DNA of 64,000 bases. It comes from Rhodocollybia butyracea (Eukaryota > Basidiomycota > Agaricomycetes > Agaricales > Omphalotaceae). A program made the translations under genes and the position numbers. The DNA lies in contig JADNRY010000068.1 of the NCBI GenBank assembly GCA_015501585.1, positions 62,001-126,000 on the forward strand, in the 5' to 3' direction. The notes under the pieces are model-generated. The model was not told where the DNA came from and made no database searches. It worked only from the letters and a program-made list of their open reading frames with translations. Below, piece after piece: positions 44,640 to 55,413 of the stretch (positions within the stretch are counted from its first letter, which is position 1; each line of letters starts with the position of its first letter).

Positions 44640-45450
44640 TGATCCTATCATAATCTGCTTGTGATAGGCAACAGAGATGACCTTGCAGGTCCCATGAGAC
44701 CAACATGAGACAGCCACCACTTGCTGCAAGAGATATCAGTATTAAATTACAATATGCATGCAAGCACACACAACCACCAGCTATACACAGATACTTTCCA
44801 TGTGTACAAACATGAATGGGCACTGGAGTTGTTGACCCGAGAAGGTAGTGTGCAGGTGCATAATCTTGTTCTTCATTCTGGTATGAAGCCTTCTGGAATA
44901 GGCTCACATCAGGAAAAGCTGTTTTTGCCTAGGTGACCCCAGAGTGGCCTAAAGCAAACTAGGTGACCTATGAATCCTATGGCATCCTAGGAATTTGGGC
45001 TTGTCCCTTGCCAGTCAAGGCTCTTGAGGATTCCCTAGGGTATCCTAGGCAAACCCAGGGCAAGCCTAGGTTTGCCCAGGTTTGCCCAGGTGTTCCCCAG
45101 GTGTTCCCCAGGAGCACCTGGGCAAACCTGGGCAAACCTAGGCTTGCCCAGGGAATCCTCAAGAGCCTTGACTGGCAAGGGACGAGCCCAAATTCCTAGG
45201 ATGCCATAGGATTCATAGGTCACCTAGTTTGCTTTAGGCCACTCTGGGGTCACCTAGGCAAAAACGGCTTTTCCTGATGCAAGTGCATTCAAATATTGGC
45301 TAGAGTTTACAGTAAGTGTTGTATAGGATTTTTGGGTAGTCTCAAGTGCAAAACTAGACGGATGGATAACCAGGCATCCTGTATTCCAACCACCAACCTT
45401 CACTAACACTGGTCCCTCACTGACACTCACTGCAGTCACTGCCAAGCTCA
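44640..45450. repeat. Dispersed repeat R3, copy 1, split by MITE copy 2
   Basis: 44640-44906 and 45282-45390 match 48745-48965 and 49480-49670 in order (GATATCAGTATTAAATTACA, GATACACAGATACTTTCCAT, CATAATCTTGTTCTT, AGTAAGTGTTGTATAGGATT). The MITE sits inside. A minus-strand frame at 44491-44907 is a by-product. Confidence 0.75.
44907..45279. mobile_element. Foldback MITE, copy 2 (373 bp)
   Basis: The same arms as copy 1 are nearly identical in sequence, and the centre is longer because of an expanded palindromic block with GTTTGCCCAG and GTGTTCCCCAG repeats. It is flanked by CA on both sides (44905-44906, 45280-45281). The related repeat at 49561-49590 shows the uninterrupted site, which fixes the borders and the 2-bp duplication. 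Confidence 0.9.
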
Positions 45451-45888
45451 TAGGCTGTGACACTTGCACAAGTCAATGTTGTCAGTAAATGTTGGTGTGT
45501 GGGACTTCCGGCGTTTTGAAAAGCTGTTGGACTGACTGTTGCTGTTTTGCAGTCTAATCTGACACATAGCATCACTCGCGGTGCACTTACTCTGAGTGTG
45601 TTGTAAACAATTTTCCTGGGCTCATTTCATGTATCAAAACCCTGGTGACTCAATTCCAAGTATCAGACTATAAAGATGCACTTCCCTGGGTACCAATCAC
45701 TTTGTCATACGCTCTGATGAACACCTAGTAGGGGGCAAATATGGATATTACTCTGCGTGTATGAGATGCTTGGAAAGTGTGTGAAACAGTTTCATTTTGG
45801 GCCCTGGGTAGAGTCAGAAGATTGACATGATATTGTATCCTGAGTCCCTCCTCTGCTGATTGGTTTTGGTGGCGCATTACTTGCTGCA
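45451..45888. other. No gene seen
   Basis: Noncoding flank of the LTR element. Confidence 0.35.
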
Positions 45889-46040
45889 TGTAACGCCTAC
45901 GGCACGTTCATTGCCGTTAGCGCCGATATTACATAATTAGTTCACTCTTATCCTCGTACCACATACTCATTTCGGTCTATTTCTCTAATAGAACGAGATC
46001 TTGCTCATGGTCTGAGGCATTAAGAGTCAGGGCTCTTACA
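45889..46040 (+). repeat. Left LTR
   Basis: 152 bp, TG...CA ends, one mismatch to the right LTR. Confidence 0.92.
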
Positions 46041-46083
46041 CTTTTTTGAGCAACCTTGTCCTGAATAGGACTATTACAGCAAT

Positions 46084-47118
46084 ATGACCACACAACAGCA
46101 CAACTCAAGCCATGACTCTGTCATGGCTCTGGCTTACTCTTTTCTTTCTCAAATCCTTTCCATGTTCCCTCATGATCCTCTCTCACACATCTTTGGGATC
46201 CTGGACTTCTCCTCCCAGGGAATTCAACAGCTGCTAGTCAACTTTAAGCAGCTCTGGGAACAACATGGTCTTTCAGTGGCTGGTAGGGATTTGGCAGAGG
46301 CAGTGGTGCAGGATTCAACATTAAGATGTTTCTGGGCAGTGAAGGAAGAAGGTTTCCAGGCAGAGGTCTGTTTTCAGATGATAGAGTCTATTAAGAGACT
46401 GGGAGAAGAGTTTGGGATGGAACTGTCCAAATCTCAAACACCACCTCCTGCTCCAATTTCTCCATCACCTTTGACCGCTCCTACTGCCTCATCACCGACT
46501 CCCACGCTCGCTTCAAATGCATTGAACGCATTGAAATCATCTCCACATGCTCTGACATTGGTTTCACCCTCCAAACCCACTTCCCCTTCATTTCGACTCC
46601 AACCAACCTCAGAGTTTGCATGGGAGGTGGCTGAACTGCGGAAAGCAGGCCGGAAACTCGAAGTATTCATGGATGAACATGTCATGGGGCTCAAACACAC
46701 AGCTGGCACACCGCCAGCTCGTGTTCATCTCTCAAACACTCCAACCAAGTGTACACCTGTGCCTTATATTGCCCCTGTGACTGCTGTTCCACCAACAGGC
46801 CTTCGTAAACGTGTCAAACACAATGTGTATGGTGCGTTTGGTTCGCTCTTGCTTCGTTCAAGTCGTTGCCCATCCCAATCTGGTACACTCATGCCATCAC
46901 CCTCACCCACTGAAACTCCCCATCACCATATTTGTGCTCCCAATCAATGCTCCCATTCATGGCGCTGGAGATCTACTGTCTCCAATGTGCCACCACGATC
47001 TCAATCTGGACTTAGTGTCAGCATCCAGAGAATCCGGCGATTTTCACAGGACACTTTCTCTTCTTCTGCACTTATGGAAATTGCCAGCATACTACATCGT
47101 ACGTTACCTATTAGATGA
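46084..47118 (+). CDS. Gag-like protein of the LTR element, 344 aa
   Basis: The ATG lies 43 bp after the left LTR, and the frame fills most of the element's interior. The N-terminal 125 residues are helical and compact (FLSQILSMFPHDPLSHIFGI; DLAEAVVQDSTLRCFWAVKE), followed by a Pro/Ser/Thr-rich linker (about 118-180), a short helical segment (FAWEVAELRKAGRKLEVFMD) and a basic C-terminus. No CCHC zinc knuckle is seen. Position and composition suggest a gag-like capsid protein, but similarity to a known gag is not recognised. The alternative frame at 46811-47182 is probably not used. Confidence 0.55.
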   Translation: MTTQQHNSSHDSVMALAYSFLSQILSMFPHDPLSHIFGILDFSSQGIQQLLVNFKQLWEQHGLSVAGRDLAEAVVQDSTLRCFWAVKEEGFQAEVCFQMIESIKRLGEEFGMELSKSQTPPPAPISPSPLTAPTASSPTPTLASNALNALKSSPHALTLVSPSKPTSPSFRLQPTSEFAWEVAELRKAGRKLEVFMDEHVMGLKHTAGTPPARVHLSNTPTKCTPVPYIAPVTAVPPTGLRKRVKHNVYGAFGSLLLRSSRCPSQSGTLMPSPSPTETPHHHICAPNQCSHSWRWRSTVSNVPPRSQSGLSVSIQRIRRFSQDTFSSSALMEIASILHRTLPIR

Positions 47119-47214
47119 CTGTATGTTTCTCTTTGTTATGTTTTCCCTTTTCCATCTTTCTCTTTTATTTTTTTTTGGGTAAGATGGACCTGTGGGGTCA
47201 ATCTAGGGGGCATG

Positions 47215-47366
47215 TGTAACGCCTACGGCACGTTCATTGCCGTTAGCGCCGATATTACATAATTAGTTCACTCTTATCCTCGTACCACATACTCATTTCG
47301 GTCTATTTCTCTAATAGAATGAGATCTTGCTCATGGTCTGAGGCATTAAGAGTCAGGGCTCTTACA
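47215..47366 (+). repeat. Right LTR
   Basis: 152 bp, one base different from the left LTR, followed by the 5-bp duplication CTGCA. Confidence 0.92.
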
Positions 47367-47371
47367 CTGCA

Positions 47372-47763
47372 CTCCAGGAAAAGGGATGCAGTGGATGCGG
47401 TTAAAGCAAGCCTGGTGTAGATGGCACAAGCCTCCCACAAGATACAGTTCCACACTGCTCTTGAAGGGCAAGATCAGTGACAACACCTGTGAGAATCAAC
47501 ACCAATACCAGAGATGTAGGAATTTATGGATAGGCAGATTTGCAAGTGCCTCCGTGTACAAAACCCGGACTGACTCATATGAACTGGAGTCATAATGTGT
47601 CAATATTGCATTGACTCATTTGTAGTACATAGTTACTGTGCATTGAGTCATTGACTGTGCATGACTGTGCAATGATTCTAAATGACTCATAATGACTTGC
47701 CTGGACTTATAGCAAGTCAATTCCCTTATATAGTGTAGTATACAGTTGTATAGTATATAAGTA
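47372..47763. other. No gene; cluster of TGACT/AGTCA motifs
   Basis: Between 47568 and 47710 TGACTCA and related TGACT/AGTCA pentamers occur about ten times on both strands. This is the bZIP (Gcn4/AP-1) core, but the cluster may simply be a degenerate repeat. Confidence 0.45.
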
Positions 47764-48489
47764 CAGTCGAATCTCCCATAACTCATACCACCATTAACCC
47801 ATACTCTCCAATAACTCATACATTCTCGAGGTTACCAACTCGGTTCCCACTATATAACCCATACCTCACCGATAACCCATAACCCATACCATTTTGAGGC
47901 CGACCCGGGCACCATAACCCATACTTTGATCGGACCGGCGAGACCCGGTGCCAGACTACTAAGGGTAAACGAGCGGAGAACTAAGATATTCAGAGATTTA
48001 CATAGATTTTTGAATAATGCCATATAGGAAAGGTTTTAGGTGTCTAGTTTACGCAGAAATTGTTCCCCAATCATGCCAGCAAAGCCTCTGGGAGCCCTGA
48101 AGAAATAATGGATGATGCATCCATTACTCTACGCCCTACCCGTTTGTGAGGCTCTTCAGGCTGCAATAACAAGTTCACTGAAGACAGGGATGAACCTTCT
48201 GCACGAAACCTTGTGGTAATTCTGGCATCATCTGGCTGCGCTACCTGTTTGGAAGAAACCCGTGCAATGAAAGATACCTCAATTACAGACTTTTTTAATC
48301 GTAAATAATTTGTTGTTGTTCTCATCTAATTTTGGCATCACAGATAGGTAGAATATCTTGAAAATATCATAAAACACAAATTAAAGGCATTTTTGGCCCG
48401 AAAATTTTGAGTTTCTATTAACCCATACTTTCTAATAACCATACCTTTGGGTGTAGACGGAGGGGTATGGGTTATGGGAGATTCGACTG
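47764..48489. mobile_element. Pogo/Tc1-mariner-type TIR element, 726 bp, non-autonomous
   Basis: Inverted termini CAGTCGAATCTCCCATAAC continue for about 26 bp with one mismatch and are flanked by TA on both sides (47762-47763, 48490-48491), the hallmark of Tc1/mariner/pogo insertion. TAACCCATAC and variants recur about ten times just inside both ends. A minus-strand frame (48071-48325) includes RLKKSVIEVSF and may be a residue of a transposase. No DDE domain remains. Confidence 0.85.
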
Positions 48490-48744
48490 TACCTAGTTCT
48501 ATGGAATGAGATCCCATCAGGTTGTTGACCCAGGGCTTTACCCATCTCTACCCTCTGGTGTGCTTTTGTCCCCACATTTGGAGGATGAGCGTAGCTTGTA
48601 TCTGAATTCCCCCCTTTACAACAACAAGAGATAGTCAGCAAGAGTCAGCAGCAGGGGCCAGCCACAACCCACCACTGCTTGAGCCCAGCGCGCGCTGACA
48701 ATTGCCCATGGTCATTGACCAGCATTGACTTTTACTGGTTCACA

Positions 48745-49680
48745 TATGTCTATGATCATATCATAATCTGAATGTGGAAGCAAGTTGCAACAAAGATGAC
48801 CTTCCAGGCCCCATGAGACAGTGACTGCATGCTGCAGGAGATATCAGTATTAAATTACAATGTGCATGCAAGCACACACATCACTGGCAGTGATACACAG
48901 ATACTTTCCATGTCACTACAAGCATGAATGGGCCCTGGAGTTGTTGGCTGAAGAAGGTAGTGCAAGGGGTATGCGTCGGGCGGCTTGGTCATATCATGAG
49001 GGGAGGGGAGGGGGGGTCCCGGAGTCCTTAAGGTCAAAATATTTTTCTTACTGTTGGTGAACTTTTTGTGTTAGAATCAACCAAGTAGACTGTTTATGAC
49101 CAGATAGAGGTTTTTCCTATCTGAAATTCCAAATTTCATGAGCCTAGACAGGCTAGACTGTTGAACAACAGTATGCCTGTGATTACTGACCCAAGAGGGT
49201 GAGGTATTTGTTGAGTGTCCATGTCCTGGATGTGCTTGAGTGATTGGTTTCTACTTCTTACATTAAAACAAGAGGCTTATACAAGGCTTATACTGGCTTT
49301 AGTACCATATACAGTGTCATAGGCTTCTCACATCACCTGAAACGGGCCGGTTTTGAATAGCATATCCATGTGACTGTGGGAAATTACTTCCCATTTTAGG
49401 TAGGTGGGGGAGGGAGGGGGAGGATGCATGCTCTTAAGGTCCAAAGTCATCATGATATTTAAAATTTAAAATATGCACACCCCTTGAGGTAGTGTACTGG
49501 TGCATAATCTTGTTCTTTGAGACATTGCAGATCATGTGGGTCTGGTGTGAAGCTTTCTGGGATAGGCTCAGGTGCATCCAAATATCAGCTGCCAGAGTCA
49601 ACAGTAAGTGTTGTATAGGATTTTTGGGCAGTCCCAAGTGCAAAAATAGACAAATGAATAACTAGTTACTAGGCATCCTT
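48745..49680. repeat. Dispersed repeat R3, copy 2
   Basis: Matches 44640-45390 without the MITE but with about 500 bp of extra sequence (48966-49479) between its two halves. It supplies the empty site for MITE copy 2 at 49561-49590. No coding function. Confidence 0.7.
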
Positions 49681-49980
49681 AACCGCCCTTGAGCTCAGCT
49701 CTGTTCAAAGTGATTCAAAAATAACGCACCATCAACCATCAACACTCTCCCCATCCTGTTTCAACTCTTTAAGATCCTTCAGAACACATATACAAAACTT
49801 GTGGTTTTTTGATCCTCTGGCATTCTCTGAGGCTGTAGAAGGATTGCGGTGTAGAGAGGTGTATCGCGTGTTGTGCGCATTTCAGCCATCATGCATGCAT
49901 GTGACTTGGCTATATTTTCCAGTGATCCGGCCAAAACAGAGTTCAACCTTTTTGCCATGTAAGCAAAGGATTACATCAGG

Positions 49981-50630
49981 TAGAGATGTCCACGAGTCCA
50001 AGTCTTCACAAGTACTCGCAGGTAAGATCCGTGGGAAAACCCGCAAGTATGTGACTCGTGGATCCCAGGATCCGTTTCCCACGGGTCAGGCGCGGGTCAC
50101 AAGTCAGTCATTTGCAATTTTCGGTTGACTTGCAAGTACTTGTGTGACTTGTGCAAGCAATATGAACTCATATATTTGTTGTTGGTGATCAAAACTTACA
50201 GTAATTAATAGTATCATATCTATTATAGTACTTATCAAGTACTGCCACACATGTTTGAGGTTGTAGACAGCTCACAGCGACTGAGCGCTTATTTTAGCGC
50301 CCAATCGCCGTAGGCTGTCTACAATCCAAAGCCTAACTGTCAGTACATTTTTACTTCATACCATAGTATGAAATTAGTGTAACAAGTAAAGTACAGGTTT
50401 TTAATAGCATTATACACTGTACGATCACTGTATGCAAGTAAATAATGGTAAATACTTGTGAATATAGCTGTAACTACTTGATTAGTGTGCGGATCCACAA
50501 AGTACTTGCAGATAATACTTGCGAGTCAGTAACCCGTTTCCCACGAGTCAGCCGCGGGTCACGAGTCAGGCCACAAGTACTTGCGCTCCGGATCCAAGTA
50601 TACTTGGATCCGGACTCGTGGACATCTCTA
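49981..50630. mobile_element. hAT-type non-autonomous TIR element, 650 bp
   Basis: Inverted termini TAGAGATGTCCACGAGTCC (19 bp, exact) are flanked by ACATCAGG on the left (49973-49980) and ACGTCAGG on the right (50631-50638). That is an 8-bp target duplication with one substitution. Terminus and duplication length fit hAT elements. Inside, ACTTG/CAAGT and CCCACGGGTCA/CCCACGAGTCA motifs repeat near both ends. No transposase. Confidence 0.82.
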
Positions 50631-50638
50631 ACGTCAGG

Positions 50639-52029
50639 TGATGTAATTCTACTTGACATTTCAAGAGGGAACCTTTTAACAAGGGGTTTCAAGTTTTACA
50701 AAATGTGACCGCAGGTCAAACTTTCTGAGACAAGCCCAAAGGTCAGACTAACTAAATATGTAATCATTCCCACGGCCTATATATGGTATATCAAGATTAG
50801 ATAACTCTGCCCATACACTTCTTTAGCATTGCTTTGAGCTTTTCCAATTTCTTGAGGTAAACCCTTTTGACTCTTTATGTCTTTTATAGTAGTCTGGCCA
50901 TCCATGATCTAACAGTGAACACTACCCAATTTGCGGGCTGGTTTAAATATCGTAGTTTACTACGTTACTGCATTACTTGTTATCACTACCTTATTCCCAT
51001 GTTGTTACACTTATTTACTGTGACAGTTCCCTAGTTGTTCTTTACCTTGTACTCTTGTACTATGTCTCTTCCCGCTTGTCAGATATAGCGTGGTTCTCAC
51101 AATTGGTTCACATTGTGATCTCAGTGATTTCCGACCTTCAGCACAGTCGGTTTACACTGGGCTTTTCATGCAACCCATTGCATCAATGGTAAGGTTATCA
51201 GGGCTCTCCTATGCAGTAATTAATCTGGGTTAGTGTTGCATATCTGATTGACTTTAATATACTTAAATGCCACTCATCCTTGGCTCATTCATCCTCTTAG
51301 TTGGCTGTACCTAGCACTAGTGAGGTTTATTCTAATGGCTAAATCGATGGGCTGGCAGCTATCTTCTTGGCATATAAAAACCAAAATTTGGCCCTTTGGG
51401 AGGGGGGTCAAACTTTTTTTTTTTCTGGCCTCACGGCCAGACTAACTAACCGACCCCCTATTGGGCGCTTAATTTCCTGAACCCCCTTGCCTTTTAAGTT
51501 TTGTGAAAAATTCAAAGTTTACATCCAGAAAAACACCCCTTTGCCAAGGATGATTCACATCTTCCTGAGGAGCTACCAGGTGCTCCCAATGACCTGGAAG
51601 CTCTAGATTTCATAGGCTGCCAGGGGACGAGCTATAATTCCCTCAGTTTCTAGGCAACAAAGGAGACCCAGGAGAGTATTTTTAGGCTATCCTCAAGATG
51701 TCCCTCAAGTAGCTTTTGTAAGCTTCAGGTGTGGCTAAAGAACAGTCAAGGAGCCTGGAGGATAATTAGAATACCTCTGAGATATCTCTTGAGAGGACAA
51801 TACCTATCAGAGGTTACAGAGAAACATCCTTTGATTATTACAAAGGTTCCATGTAGAGCTTTCAAAATGACTTCGGAAAATTCTTAATACTCTGTGAGCA
51901 GTTGAGGTTTGTGAAGAAGAAACTGACTTGCCTCCTGTCCTGCCCAGGAAGCATCCCTAATGCCTCTGTGAATCCCTCAGATAGTATATCTTCAAATAGC
52001 TATGGCTGCACTTGAACTTTCCTACAGTA
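50639..52029. other. No gene seen
   Basis: Long noncoding stretch. A GGTCAAACTTT...CAGACTAACTAA block occurs at about 50717-50755 and 51409-51450. A T-run lies at 51415-51425. Confidence 0.4.
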
Positions 52030-52170
52030 CCGTCTAGAATGTCCCAGGAATGTCTCAGGATGTTCTTAGGCTGTCCCAGGGATGCCCTGGGCTGTCCTAG
52101 GCTGTCCTAGGGATGCCCTGGGCTGTCCCAGGAATGTCTCGGGATGTTCCTAGGCTGTCCCAGGGATGTT
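52030..52170. repeat. Imperfect tandem repeat of CTGTCC-AGG units
   Basis: GGCTGTCCYAGGGATGCCCT and GTCCCAGGAATGTCTC-GGATG recur in order with a larger period of about 86 bp. Similar CCTAGG-rich character is seen in the foldback MITE centre, but no direct match is long enough to link them. Confidence 0.65.
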
Positions 52171-52514
52171 GTGGTCTGCCTTCGGGCTGTCACGGAACAT
52201 CTCTTCAAACCCCCAGACATACCTCAGAACAGCCATGGCTGAGCCCCGACTTTCAAACAATGACCCAAGGAAGCTCAACAGAGCTGCTGGCAGTTTTAAA
52301 TTTAGTTCTGAAATCATTTTTGCTTTCCTGGAATAAGCGACAGTGGGATTATTCCTGTACTCAAATAATATTTGATAGGACAATATATATACAGCAGAAT
52401 GAGCAAATGCAGATATGAAAGGCGAATAAAGCAAATGATGAATGAATGGAGCAGACAGTGAATGAAGCGAATGGAAGATGCAAAGAGTAGCGAAAAACGA
52501 CTGAATATTTTGTG

Positions 52515-55413
52515 TCACCGACCCTCATTGCTTCCAGCCATTGTCTTGGATCTTAGATCTCTCTGCACCCTAGTGTTCCCGGCGCTTTTTGCTCCTCTGG
52601 TGTTTTTTTGCCCTTTGGGTTTCTTCCCTCCCACGTCTTGTTCTTCCATCTTGCCAGAATTCCTGCTCGTGCTCGGGGATTGTATATTTTCCTCCTTTCC
52701 ATCCGCATCATCGTCACTGTCAAGCTCTATCACGTCTTCTAAATCCGTTATCCCCATCTTGCTCCCGATTTCCTTCCTAACGTCCAGTTTTGGGCTATTG
52801 TCTGGGTGATGATCTGATCCCTCTGCTTTCGACTCGATGCTGCAAAGCTCCACCTTCCTCCGCCCCACAATGGGCACCTTGGGAGTTCCTGTGTCTTCAC
52901 TGTCAAACACCGCGCCAAACCCCTTGTCTCCAGCATTGGACCTGCGGCTGCCACTGTCGCCGGGCCCCTTACTATCGCGGTTGGACCCTTTGTCGAACCC
53001 CTCACCCTCATGGCTGGACTTTCCATCCGAGTCCTTGTGTTTGAGCTTGGAGCCCTTGTTGTCATTGTCGTTTCCGCTGCCGTTGTTGCTGTTGTCGCCA
53101 TTGTCTTCACCGTTGTCTTCGCCATTGTCTTCGCCGTTGTCTTTGCCATTGTCTTTGCCATTGTCGTCGCCATTGTCGCCGTTGTCGCCGTCATTGTCAT
53201 TGTCGTTGTCGCCGCCAGACACATGGTCAAAGCCCTCGCTGTCTCGGTTGGGCGCTTCATCGGACTCAGCGCCCTCACTGTCACGGTTAGACTCTGCATC
53301 AGACCTCTCGCCATTGCTTGAGTTTACCACGCTCCTCCTCTTGGGATCCGGTTCCCCCTTCTGCTTCTCCTCCCCTTCTTGCTCTTAGCCGCCTTCCTCA
53401 AGTTCTCCTCTGTTTCGCTCATCATCTTCCCTGCCGTCTTCACCTCTTTCGTCGCCTTTAGCTTTATTGCATTCTTGTTCTCTGCCTTCTTCAATGCTAT
53501 CTCTGGAATCCTCGCCTCTGGCTTCCGCTTTGTCGGCTTCTCCTCCTCCTCCCTCTTCTTTGCCGGCTTCGCTGGTTTCTTTGCCCCCTCCTTCTTCTTC
53601 GGCGGCTTCGTTGCTTTCTTTGTCTCCTCGTTCTTCTTTGCTGGGTTCTTTGCTGGTTTTTTGGCCTCCTCCTTCTTCTTCTTCGCTTCCTTCTTCTCTG
53701 CCGCCTCCTTCTTCTTCTCCTCGTCCTTCTTCTCCTCACTTTCTGCAAAAGATGACAATGCCTCATAATCGAATGTTTGAACAGAAAGAAGCGAATGACT
53801 GGGTGCTCTAAAGCGTCATTACATATGAGGGCCTAGCTAGATAAGTGCGACCAACAACTTACCTCATTCTTTCATAAGTTTTTTTCTCTAGAAAATCGAA
53901 GTATGCCGGAGAGTTCACCCGAATCCTGTCAATGCTTTCCCATATGGCATTGTATCTACAGCAAAATTATGATAAAGCAAGTTAGTGACAGTAAACCAAT
54001 GGACTGTTGTTCACTGACTGATCCCGGAGATTTGTTGCTGAGATATGTATACTCTGCCTCATTCCACTCGCATGCTCCGTTATACAGTGATAGATCTGCA
54101 AATGAGGGTTTGAGCAGGTCAACAAGAAGTTGAAACAAATACCGTTGCCGTCACTGCAGCGATAAGTCGTCTTATTTTGCGCGTCGACTAAGAATGCATG
54201 AAGGATTTGGGCAATGAGCGAAGAATAGAAAGGCTTTCCCGACTTCTTTTCCTGAATAAAACAAACCAGTGACGAAAAAGATAGGGAAAACACAAAAGAA
54301 TTACCTTGAAGTCAACACCTTCACAGTGGTATCGGCCTTTGCCCATCAGCCAGTTGGCCAATTCCGCCTCAAGAAAACATTCTGAGAGCAATTAAAGGAA
54401 ATAAAAAGGAAGAAGCCTTTACCTGAGGCCCTCCCTCATCCACTGAGCTAAAACCAAAATAAGGATCCACGAGTGTTCTGGTCTGTTGCGCTAAGGCATA
54501 ACGAACATCGGATTTGCTATAACCCATCTGGTAAGAGGGTTTAGAATGGGAGCATTGGAAGAGCAGAAGGAATTCACCCAGTGTAGCAACTTATCCAGTG
54601 CCTGAGGATCCTTCTTGGTCACACGTAAATCCTCGAGTATCCGGTTATCATCACCTTGCTGCAAAACCAACTCCTCTTCCAGTACTTCCATCTTGTCAGA
54701 AGGAAACATATCCAGAAGGCAGATCGCCTTTCTCACTGCCTGTTTACTTATCTTTGCAAGCGCATTGGAAGCAAGATCGCTTTGAAGGACTTTTGCCCTG
54801 GTTCCATTCTGTTTGTTCTTGTTCTTGTTCTCCTTCATCATGTCCTCGATAACCATCTGAATAAATGGAACATATGTACATTAGTGGAAAAATCAAAAGA
54901 AGTAGATTTTTGCTCACATCATCTCCTTCATCTCCATTGTCTCCATTGCCTCCTTTGTCTCCTTCACCGTATTCCATTTTGTGAGGTAGTAACGCCAAAC
55001 CTGGACCTGTCAGCAACTATTCCGCCTTGGAGCACAGATCACCCACCATTTCCTGAAGTGCCCGCGCGAAACCGTTGAAGGTAAGCCTGTTCTTGGTCAT
55101 TAAGTTCTGTGGAGTTGTAGTATGTGCAGTATGGAAACCTTATAAGACGAACCAACCCAATCCATCTTTTCTCAATTCTAAGCGCTCGCAGAATGAGATA
55201 AACTGGCTGGTTCTACAAAGAGGTCCAACAACTTACCTTTCGGTATTGCGCCCTCTGCAGATGCATCGAACGTCCTCGCATAGGCTTGGACATGGCCCAC
55301 CTGTCTTGGCTTTTCGGGCCATTTGCATTTTTAGAGGGTTGGGAGCCAGAGGTTTTTGGCTTTTTCTGAGAATGAACTGAAGCAGAGTTACGACATTTGT
55401 TTCCGCCAGACAT
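52515..55413 (-). CDS. Large orphan protein with polyampholyte C-terminus, many exons
   Basis: Exon 1 (55413-55237) encodes 59 residues starting MSGGNKCRNSASVHSQKKPK. Later exons read LTFNGFARALQEM, then LALLPHKMEYGEGDKGGNGD, then helical MVIEDMMKENKNKNKQNGTR and AVRKAICLLDMFPSDKMEVL, then RTLVDPYFGFSSVDEGGPQ, ANWLMGKGRYHCEGVDFK, FYSSLIAQILHAFLVDAQNK, ACEWNEAEYTYLS and SPAYFDFLEKKTYERM. The 3' part is low complexity: about 140 residues rich in Lys/Glu/Ala (53758-53330), then about 270 residues rich in Asn/Gly/Asp/Ser with NGKDNGEDNGED repeats. The domain order resembles large uncharacterised agaricomycete proteins. The frame changes by one register in the purine-rich run near 53370-53395, and one splice near 53960 is doubtful. 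Confidence 0.6.
53075..53225 (-). repeat. GAC/AAC/GGC codon repeat (NGED/NGKD)
   Basis: Imperfect 6- and 12-bp units encode Asn-Gly-Asp/Glu/Lys runs on the minus strand. On the plus strand they read as Val/Ile/Ala-rich peptide, which is a shadow. Confidence 0.8.

Larger units (their letters stand above)
45889..47366 (+). mobile_element. Complete non-autonomous LTR retrotransposon, 1,478 bp
   Basis: Two 152-bp direct repeats (45889-46040 and 47215-47366) start TGTAACGCC and end CTCTTACA. They differ at a single base (C at 45994, T at the matching site in the right LTR, a CpG). The target duplication CTGCA lies at 45884-45888 and 47367-47371. A G-rich run (TAGGGGGCA) just before the right LTR may be the polypurine tract. 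Inside there is one long frame and no reverse transcriptase, integrase or RNase H, so it must be mobilised by a related full element. Confidence 0.92.

Noticed and set aside
44491..44907. 138-codon minus-strand frame as a gene
   Set aside because: It lies wholly in dispersed repeat R3 and is not open in the second copy.
53010..53388. Long plus-strand frames rich in Val/Ile/Ala or Ser/Pro/Leu opposite the low-complexity gene
   Set aside because: They are antisense readings of the Asn/Gly/Asp codon repeat; the minus strand has coherent exons on both sides.
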